From contig JBBTWV010000017.1 of assembly GCA_038062615.1 (NCBI GenBank), positions 1 through 5,552 of the forward strand: a DNA stretch of 5,552 nucleotides, written 5' to 3'. Within the stretch, counting starts at the first letter, position 1, and each line of letters starts with the position of its first letter. Below the pieces are notes generated by a model that did no database searches, was not told the origin of the DNA, and saw nothing but the letters and a program-made list of their open reading frames with translations. The DNA is from JBBTWV01 sp038062615 (GTDB lineage: Bacteria; Patescibacteriota; Gracilibacteria; UBA1369; UM-FILTER-53-11). This document shows positions 1-5,095 of the stretch, in pieces. A program made the translations under genes and the position numbers.

Positions 1-71
1 ATCAGGTACCGATACGGCAAGGAGGTCTGAATGTTTTGGAGCCGAATTTTGTAATTTACAGTAGAAAGCAT
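1..71 (-). CDS. possible 5' end of a leftward unrecognised gene (partial)
   Basis: An open frame starts with ATG (complement of 69-71) and stays open to the left edge, 23 codons, beginning MLSTVNYKIRL. I do not recognise the product. Its main support is position: a sigma70-like promoter on the same strand lies just upstream and would give a leader of roughly 23 bases. There is no Shine-Dalgarno sequence before the ATG. The frame is short enough to be open by chance, and the + strand in the same register is also open, so this is a weak call. If real, the gene is divergent from gyrA. Confidence 0.2.
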   Translation of the reverse strand, partial: MLSTVNYKIRLQNIQTSLPYRYL

Positions 72-100
72 ATTTGCGAATAAGTTCTAATAATCTATGA

Positions 101-129
101 ATTATACCAGAAAAATGGCCGCATGAGAA
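101..129 (-). promoter_or_regulatory. candidate leftward sigma70-type promoter with extended -10
   Basis: On the minus strand a perfect TATAAT (complement of 101-106) is preceded by TGG, giving an extended -10 (TGGTATAAT). A 4-of-6 match to the -35 box, TTCTCA (complement of 124-129), sits exactly 17 bases upstream. The expected start is near position 94, directed away from gyrA. Spacing and the full -10 consensus are good, but an AT-rich leader can produce such a match by chance. Confidence 0.35.
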
Positions 130-271
130 GACCGATAATGCCGGCAGTCATAATGACCAAACCACACCCAAACAGCCGAATGTCAAGTTGAGTCCAGCCA
201 TTGCAGAAATTGATATGGAATTTTCCAACGAAAACGAGTAAATTCTTTGAGGTTTAACCACAATAAATTGT

Positions 272-3049
272 ATGGCTAAAAAGCCCGCCCCAAAGAAAAC
301 GACCAGGCCGACTCGCGAGGAGGCTAAGATAATAACGCGCCCGAAGGGCGCACCGACCAGAAAAACGAAGATCGTGGCTAAAAAAGCGCACCTAGATGAG
401 CCGAAAGAAGTGAAACAAGAAATGTTTGAAGAAACCGCCGTAAGCGGCAATAAAAATCCGCCAGGTGATACGCCACCACTTACCACCGTTGCAGACGCCG
501 GTGAGCACTTCCCTCTTCGTGATATCACCCGCGAAATGGAAGAAAGTTATTTGGATTACGCCATGAGCGTGATTGTTTCCCGTGCCCTGCCAGACGTGCG
601 CGACGGTCTTAAGCCCGTGCACCGCCGCATTCTTTATGCCATGCATGAGCTTGGCCTTTCCGCCGGCGCCAAATTCCGGAAATCTGCCGCCGTAGTTGGT
701 GATGTTCTTGGTAAGTATCATCCTCATGGTGACACCGCCGTGTATGACTCCATGGTGCGTATGGCGCAGGATTTCTCCATGCGTTACCCGCTTATCAATG
801 GCCAAGGTAACTTTGGTTCCGTGGATGGAGACAGCGCTGCGGCCATGCGTTATACGGAAGCAAAAATGGACAAAATTGCCGAAGAAATGCTTGCCGATAT
901 TGAAAAACAGACTGTGGATTTTAGTGACAACTACGACGGCACACGCAAGGAACCGTATGTTCTACCGGCAAAAATTCCTCAGCTACTACTCAATGGTGTG
1001 GCAGGTATTGCCGTAGGTATGGCCACTTCCATTCCTCCTCACAACTTGCACGAGGTCGTGGATGCCGTCATGCATCTCTCAGAAAATCCTGAAGCCAACA
1101 TTGAAGATCTCATGGAGTTTATTAAAGGTCCCGACTTCCCTACGGGTGGCATTATTTACGATAAGAATGCCATTAAAGCCATGTACATGAACGGTCGTGG
1201 CGGCGTGGTGATTCGTGCCAAGGCCGAAATTGTGGAACGAAAATCTGGACGGTTCGACATCGTGGTTACAGAAATTCCGTACCAAGTAAACAAGTCCGTA
1301 CTCATTTCTAAAATCGCAGACCTAGTACGCGACAAAAAAATCGTGGGGATTTCTGACCTCCGTGACCAGTCCAACCGTGAAGGTATGGAAATTATGATTG
1401 AGCTTAAAAAGGATGCTTACCCAAAAAAGATCCTCAATCAGCTCTTTAAAATGACCGACTTCCAGACGACCTTTAACATGAACATGATCGCGTTAGTGGA
1501 TGGCATTCAACCGCGTCTCTTAAACCTCAAACAGGTTTTGGAATACTTCATTGCACATCGCAAAATCACCATCACACGACGCACGCAGTACGAGCTTAAA
1601 GTTGCCAAGGATCGCGCTCACATTTTGGAAGGTCTCAAAAAAGCACTCGATCACATTGATGCCATAATCAAAACTATTAAAGAGTCCAATACGAAGGAAG
1701 AAGCGCACGTCTCACTCATGAAAAAATTCAAATTTAGCGAGCTGCAAGCCAGCGCTATTTTGGAGATGCGTTTGCAAACGCTTGCCGGGTTGGAGCACAA
1801 AAAAATCGTGGATGAGCTGAAAGAAAAACTCGCTCTTATTGAGCATTTGGAAGGAATTTTGAAAGATCCTAAGAAAGTCGTCAAAATTATGAAGGACGAG
1901 TTAGCTGAGATTAAAGCCAAATATGGCGATGAGCGCAAAACCAAAGTGGTGGCGCACGCCGTCGGTGAAATTTCTAATAAGGACACGATTCCAAACGAGC
2001 CGATGGTGGTGGTTTTGACGCGAGAAAATTATATTAAGCGTCTGCCGCCATCCACCTTCCGCACTCAGCACCGCGGCGGCAAGGGTGTTATTGGCATGAC
2101 CACCAAAGACGAAGACGAGATAAAGATCATCTGCCATACCAAAAATCACGAAGAAATTCTCTTCTTCACCAACAAAGGACGGGTTTTTAAGCTTCCGGTA
2201 TACGAAATCCCGCAGGCTTCACGCACAGCAAAGGGCCAGGCCATTGTCAATCTTCTGCAGTTACAAGACGGCGAGGTAGTTTCTGCCATGCTCAATATTA
2301 CCGAGAAGTTCACAGGCCAGTTTCTCTTTATGGGAACGCGCAACGGAACGGTGAAAAAAACGCCGGTAAGCGACTTTGAGAACGTACGACGCTCCGGTCT
2401 TATTGCTATAAAACTACGCGATGGCGACTCTTTAGAATGGGTAAAAGAAACCAACAAAGGCGACCAAGTATTCATGGCATCTTCCCACGGCAAGAGCATT
2501 CGCTTTGATCAAGAAGAAGCGCGCCCGATGGGTCGCCCCAGCATGGGAGTGCGCGGCATGAGGCTGAAAGACAAAGACTTCTGCGTAGACATGGACGTGG
2601 TGAGAAGCCCCGAAGACGCCGAAGTGCTTATCGTGATGCAAAACGGGCTCGGAAAGTGTACCAAGATTACCAATTACCGTTTACAGGGACGTGGAGGATC
2701 AGGTGTAAAAACGGCTCGCGTAACGCCAAAAACCGGCAAGGTGGTGGGAGCAAAAGTCTTCATGGGCAAAGAAAACGCCGACATTATTTTGGTCTCCAAA
2801 ACCGGCCAACTCATCCGCATGAATCTTAAAGACATTCCATCACAAGGTCGCGCCACGCAAGGAGTCTGGCTCATGCGCATGGATGACAAAGATCATGTTG
2901 CCGGAGTGTCCTTGTTTGCACATATTGAAGAAGATGAGGCGCTCACGCCAGAAGAACGAGAGAAACCAGCAGCCGGCCTGCCTGCCGGAAAAGCAGGCGC
3001 GAAGGTTAAAGAATCTACAAAAGGAGCCAAGCAAGTAGCATTACTTTAA
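272..3049 (+). CDS. gyrA: DNA gyrase subunit A (type IIA topoisomerase)
   Basis: This is the breakage-reunion subunit of gyrase, which with GyrB (not in the window) introduces negative supercoils using ATP. At 925 residues it is longer than the usual 800-875. Residues 1-80 are a lysine- and proline-rich extension. The conserved core starts near residue 82 (ITREMEESYLDYAMSVIV). The catalytic Arg193-Tyr194 pair lies in AMRYTE, and the quinolone-region motif HPHGDTAVYD is at 150-159. The exit-gate region follows, with RRTQYELKVAKDRAHIL and MRLQTLAGLEH. The C-terminal domain (about 575-885) shows six blade repeats. Its first carries the GyrA box QHRGGKG at 599-605, which separates it from ParC. 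The tail 886-925 is acidic then basic and holds a repeat-like GLPAGKAG. The ATG at 272 follows an in-frame stop at 248-250 and has no SD, so Met51 or Met89 remain possible starts. Confidence 0.97.
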   Translation: MAKKPAPKKTTRPTREEAKIITRPKGAPTRKTKIVAKKAHLDEPKEVKQEMFEETAVSGNKNPPGDTPPLTTVADAGEHFPLRDITREMEESYLDYAMSVIVSRALPDVRDGLKPVHRRILYAMHELGLSAGAKFRKSAAVVGDVLGKYHPHGDTAVYDSMVRMAQDFSMRYPLINGQGNFGSVDGDSAAAMRYTEAKMDKIAEEMLADIEKQTVDFSDNYDGTRKEPYVLPAKIPQLLLNGVAGIAVGMATSIPPHNLHEVVDAVMHLSENPEANIEDLMEFIKGPDFPTGGIIYDKNAIKAMYMNGRGGVVIRAKAEIVERKSGRFDIVVTEIPYQVNKSVLISKIADLVRDKKIVGISDLRDQSNREGMEIMIELKKDAYPKKILNQLFKMTDFQTTFNMNMIALVDGIQPRLLNLKQVLEYFIAHRKITITRRTQYELKVAKDRAHILEGLKKALDHIDAIIKTIKESNTKEEAHVSLMKKFKFSELQASAILEMRLQTLAGLEHKKIVDELKEKLALIEHLEGILKDPKKVVKIMKDELAEIKAKYGDERKTKVVAHAVGEISNKDTIPNEPMVVVLTRENYIKRLPPSTFRTQHRGGKGVIGMTTKDEDEIKIICHTKNHEEILFFTNKGRVFKLPVYEIPQASRTAKGQAIVNLLQLQDGEVVSAMLNITEKFTGQFLFMGTRNGTVKKTPVSDFENVRRSGLIAIKLRDGDSLEWVKETNKGDQVFMASSHGKSIRFDQEEARPMGRPSMGVRGMRLKDKDFCVDMDVVRSPEDAEVLIVMQNGLGKCTKITNYRLQGRGGSGVKTARVTPKTGKVVGAKVFMGKENADIILVSKTGQLIRMNLKDIPSQGRATQGVWLMRMDDKDHVAGVSLFAHIEEDEALTPEEREKPAAGLPAGKAGAKVKESTKGAKQVALL
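2973..2998 (+). repeat. GC-rich palindromic short repeat inside the gyrA 3' end (GLPAG-type)
   Basis: CCGGC (2973-2977) pairs with GCCGG (2984-2988), and GCCTGC (2976-2981) pairs with GCAGGC (2993-2998), giving two competing hairpins. In the gyrA frame it encodes GLPAGKAG (residues 902-909), beyond the last blade of the C-terminal domain. From memory, genomes of candidate-phyla bacteria carry many copies of a palindrome with core CTGCCTGCCGGCAGGCAG, seen in proteins as GLPAGRQAG. This copy matches its first half and is then interrupted by AAAA. That family link is recollection, not a search. Confidence 0.5.
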
Positions 3050-3073
3050 GATTTAAAAGTGAAATTGAAGTAA

Positions 3074-3252
3074 TAGGCAGGCTGTGGATCATTTCCTGAA
3101 AACAATTTTTAAAGAAGCAGAGCGAGCCGGTCGCATGTGCCTCATGCGACACCTAGCCTTAGCATGGCATGTGGCGAGCGTCCCCTGAAAGCCCGAAGGG
3201 CTGAAAGGGGGCTGCGCTCTATTGTTTGAAGGAAATGGCCCCAGTCTGCCTA
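3074..3252 (+). ncRNA. candidate structured non-coding RNA or palindromic element, four-way junction
   Basis: The outer stem pairs 3074-3105 with 3222-3252: 26 of 31 columns are Watson-Crick and two more are G-U, with one bulged base. After an asymmetric loop (3106-3118 against A3221), an inner stem pairs 3119-3127 with 3211-3220. It closes a junction with three hairpins. H1 is a perfect 8-bp stem, GTCGCATG/CATGCGAC (3130-3150). H2 (3156-3175) has GCC/GGC and GCAT/ATGT around a GGC loop. H3 (3182-3210) has CCCCT/AGGGG and AGCCC/GGGCT, separated by a symmetric GAA/GAA internal loop and capped by GAA. The two outer-stem G-U pairs and the one in H2 pair only in + sense RNA. No clear promoter or T-tract terminator is visible. 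It lacks the signature sequences I know for tmRNA, RNase P and SRP RNA. The length suits 6S RNA, but the branched top does not. A MITE-like element is the main alternative. Confidence 0.5.
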
Positions 3253-3293
3253 CTTTAAAAACACACCACTTCTCCTTTTAACTTTTACTTTTC

Positions 3294-3302
3294 TGATCTA
3301 AA
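3294..3302 (+). promoter_or_regulatory. weak extended -10 directly before the TSP3 gene
   Basis: TG (3294-3295), one base, then TCTAAA (3297-3302) matches four of six -10 positions with the TGn extension. There is no -35 match at 17 or 18 bases. Initiation about 7 bases downstream would fall within three bases of the ATG at 3312, giving a nearly leaderless mRNA. That would fit the pyrimidine-rich, SD-free sequence before this start. The match is weak. Confidence 0.2.
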
Positions 3303-3311
3303 CTTCATCTT

Positions 3312-4613
3312 ATGAAACGCGTTCGATTTATTGCGATTTCAGCCCTTACTTTTATTCTCTTTTCAGCGACGGTTTTTGCCGATGACCTTATTTTGCAAAC
3401 GGGAAATGTAAAATTCTCGGTGGATCGGTTTATTGAAGGAAAAGCCGTGCGAATTTATGCCACGGTGGCCAGTGACGGCAAGCGCGATATGCGCGGCGTG
3501 GTGCGTTTTAGTGATAACGGCGATCAAATTCAAGGTGATCAACCGATCTCGGTTATTGCCGGCAAAGATGACGCCGTTTATGTTGATTGGAGTCCACTGG
3601 CAGGTGAACATACTATTAAAGTGGCCGTCTTCCCTTTTGATTCGGACGATGACAACGCTCAGAATAATTCCGCCGAGAGAAAAGTTACCGTATTGGCGGA
3701 TACCGACCGCGATGGCACACCAAATGCGGATGATGCCGATGACGATAATGACGGAACCGTAGACACTGCCGATGCTTTTCCGCTCAACAAAAATGAGTCC
3801 ACTGATTCCGACGGCGATACCATTGGCAATAATAAAGATGATGACGATGACAACGACAGCGTAAAAGACCAAGACGACCAAGTTCCGCTCAATGCGAACG
3901 AGACGCTGGATACCGACAAAGACGGCATTGGCAATAATGAGGACACCGACGATGACGGTGACAGCGTCGCGGATATTGAAGAAATCAAAAAAGGAACCAA
4001 TCCGCTGAATGCCGATAGCGACGGCGATAGCGTGAACGATAAGGAAGATGCCTACCCGCTCGACCCGGCGCAAGCACGTGATTTTGACCGTGATGGAATT
4101 GGTGACGCGAAAGATAATGATGCGGATAACGATGGCATTCCTAAAGACAAGGATGTAAATGACACGAACAAAGGGCCAGAAATTCACATTACCAGCACCG
4201 GAAAATCTTCAAAAAGCCTTGCCTATCCAAACGAACCCATCAGCTTTGAGACGACGACTTCTCTTGATCCTGATGGCAAAATCGCCAATACCGAGTGGAG
4301 TTATGAAGGGCAAAAAGCAACTGGTCCGGTTTTAAAGACCACCTTCCAAAAACCAGGCATATATAAGGTAGTCGCCAAAGTTACTGATGATAAAGGAGAA
4401 GCTCGGGAAAAAACCTTTAAGGTTTACGTTATGTCACCCGTCCTTCCTTGGCTCCTGATTGCCGGAATCCTCCTTATTATTATCCTTGCAATCTTCCTTT
4501 TCTTCTTTTATACTCACCCGCGCAAAGCTCGCAGGAATCGTTTTGAGCGAGTTACGGACATCCTTGATACCATCCTAAAATTCCTTCCAAAAGCACCGAA
4601 AGGTAAAAAATGA
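3312..4613 (+). CDS. secreted membrane-anchored protein with thrombospondin type 3 repeats and PKD-like domain
   Basis: A 433-residue surface protein of unknown specific role. Residues 1-23 form a signal peptide: basic MKRVR, a hydrophobic core and a likely cut after VFA. Residues 28-128 look like a CARDB/Ig-type beta domain (NVKFSVDRFIEGKAVRIYATV, then VYVDWSPLAGEHTIKVAVFP). Residues 130-285 are aspartate-rich TSP3 repeats (DTDRDG, DADDDNDG, DTDKDG, DTDDDGDS, DFDRDG) expected to bind calcium. Residues 290-374 resemble a PKD fold (PNEPISFETTTSLDPDGKI, then PGIYKVVAKVTDDKGE). A transmembrane helix (about 378-400) is followed by a basic cytoplasmic tail (HPRKARRNR), so topology is N-out, C-in. 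No enzyme motif is seen. A structural, adhesive or cell-contact role is inference. The start is set by the signal peptide; no SD precedes it. Its stop lies 3 bases before rpmE, suggesting co-transcription. Confidence 0.9.
   Translation: MKRVRFIAISALTFILFSATVFADDLILQTGNVKFSVDRFIEGKAVRIYATVASDGKRDMRGVVRFSDNGDQIQGDQPISVIAGKDDAVYVDWSPLAGEHTIKVAVFPFDSDDDNAQNNSAERKVTVLADTDRDGTPNADDADDDNDGTVDTADAFPLNKNESTDSDGDTIGNNKDDDDDNDSVKDQDDQVPLNANETLDTDKDGIGNNEDTDDDGDSVADIEEIKKGTNPLNADSDGDSVNDKEDAYPLDPAQARDFDRDGIGDAKDNDADNDGIPKDKDVNDTNKGPEIHITSTGKSSKSLAYPNEPISFETTTSLDPDGKIANTEWSYEGQKATGPVLKTTFQKPGIYKVVAKVTDDKGEAREKTFKVYVMSPVLPWLLIAGILLIIILAIFLFFFYTHPRKARRNRFERVTDILDTILKFLPKAPKGKK
3699..4166 (+). repeat. 35-residue (105-base) periodic TSP3 repeat array within the surface protein
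   Basis: Repeats begin at residues 130 (DTDRDG), 165 (DSDGD), 200 (DTDKDG) and 235 (DSDGDS), a strict 35-residue spacing. Each full unit reads roughly Asp-rich loop, a second Asp-rich loop, then a PLNxNE-like turn (FPLNKNES, VPLNANET, NPLNADS, YPLDPAQ). The unit from 235 lacks its first half and is only 22 residues long; the last begins at 257 (DFDRDG). DNA similarity is visible too: ATTGGCAATAAT recurs once in each of the second and third units. This suggests growth by tandem duplication followed by divergence and one partial deletion. Confidence 0.8.
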
Positions 4614-4616
4614 TTT

Positions 4617-5084
4617 ATGAAGACTGGCATTCATCCAAAATATTTTGAACTCGTAGAGATCCGTTGTTCTTGCGGGAATGTGGTTATTGCCGGTTCTACT
4701 CGCGATAAACTCAAGACGGAACTTTGCTCTAAGTGCCATCCTTTTTACACTGGCCAACAGAAATTGGTGGATACTGCCGGACGTGTAGATAAGTTTACGG
4801 CAAAACGCCACAAGGCTGAGGCTATGAAAGTGGAAAAAGCGGAAAAAGCCGAGAGCAAGAAAAAGAAGCCAGAATCTTATAAAGAGAAAGAAGTTCCTGC
4901 GGAGGTTTTGGAACGTGCGATGGAAAAAGGTACTCGAGGCAAATGGGGCGGCCCACTTGGTGATGCACCAGCCGTAGAATTAGCAAAAGAAGAGGCGGCG
5001 GTGGCTAAAAAGGCCGGAGAAGGAAAAAAGAAAGTGGCTAAGAAACCAGCTGCGAAAAAAAAGGCTGTAAAAGCCAAAAAATAG
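4617..5084 (+). CDS. rpmE: 50S ribosomal protein L31 with long basic C-terminal extension
   Basis: L31 sits at the central protuberance of the large subunit and contributes to a bridge with the 30S head. Residues 1-60 match the family closely: MKTGIHPKY, IRCSCGNV, LCSKCHPFYTGQQK and GRVDKF. The four zinc-ribbon cysteines are present (Cys17, Cys19, Cys37, Cys40), so this is the zinc-binding form. The family is usually about 65-90 residues; here residues 61-155 add a Lys/Ala/Glu-rich tail. It contains one less simple segment at 94-122 (PAEVLERAM, then GTRGKWGGPLGDAPAVEL) and ends in a histone-H1-like AKKPAAKKK stretch. The ATG starts 3 bases after the upstream stop, and the nearest purine run (GAAAGG, 4598-4603) is 13 bases away. 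Translation is therefore probably coupled to the surface-protein gene. Confidence 0.95.
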   Translation: MKTGIHPKYFELVEIRCSCGNVVIAGSTRDKLKTELCSKCHPFYTGQQKLVDTAGRVDKFTAKRHKAEAMKVEKAEKAESKKKKPESYKEKEVPAEVLERAMEKGTRGKWGGPLGDAPAVELAKEEAAVAKKAGEGKKKVAKKPAAKKKAVKAKK

Positions 5085-5095
5085 TCCCTTTCCAT

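Larger units (their letters stand above)
1..271. other. leader region upstream of gyrA, no recognisable gene
   Basis: All three + frames are closed by stops. A strong anti-SD match, AAGGAGGT at 19-26, precedes an ATG at 31, but that frame ends after seven codons (MFWSRIL, stop at 52-54). A stop at 28-30 directly abuts this ATG, so bases 1-30 might be the tail of an upstream gene, though nine codons are too few to judge. A weak + strand promoter match for gyrA is TTGCGA (74-79), 16 bases, TATGAA (96-101). No SD precedes the gyrA ATG. The nearest purine run, TTTGAGG, is about 20 bases upstream. Confidence 0.5.

Noticed and set aside
95..151. Minus-strand 18-codon hydrophobic frame (MTAGIIGLLMRPFFWYNS)
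   Set aside because: It looks like a small membrane peptide, but it has no SD and the TATAAT promoter box lies inside it. It is better explained by chance.
101..241. Open + frame of 46 codons in the gyrA leader, ending at 239-241
   Set aside because: It has no usable ATG or GTG near its beginning and no SD, and its sequence suggests no family. It is probably chance.
148..528. Minus-strand open frame overlapping the gyrA start
   Set aside because: Most of it is antisense to the gyrA N-terminal extension, whose Lys/Pro codon bias keeps stops away. No recognisable domain or upstream signal is seen.
272..3049. Assignment as topoisomerase IV subunit A (parC)
   Set aside because: The QHRGGKG box and six blade repeats in the C-terminal domain fit GyrA. 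ParC usually lacks an intact box and has a shorter C-terminal domain.
3182..3210. Rho-independent terminator for gyrA
   Set aside because: The hairpin is strong but is followed by GCTGCGCTCT rather than a T-tract, and it sits inside the larger fold.
3074..3252. Identification as 6S RNA, RNase P RNA, SRP RNA or tmRNA
   Set aside because: The conserved signatures I know for RNase P, SRP and tmRNA are absent, and 6S RNA normally has one unbranched terminal hairpin rather than three around a junction. It is left unnamed.
3363..4187. Long minus-strand open frame (274 codons) opposite the TSP3 gene
   Set aside because: Its Ile/Val-rich product is the mirror of the GAT/GAC-rich Asp codons in the TSP3 repeats. 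The + strand protein has a signal peptide, recognisable domains and a TM helix, so this is a shadow.
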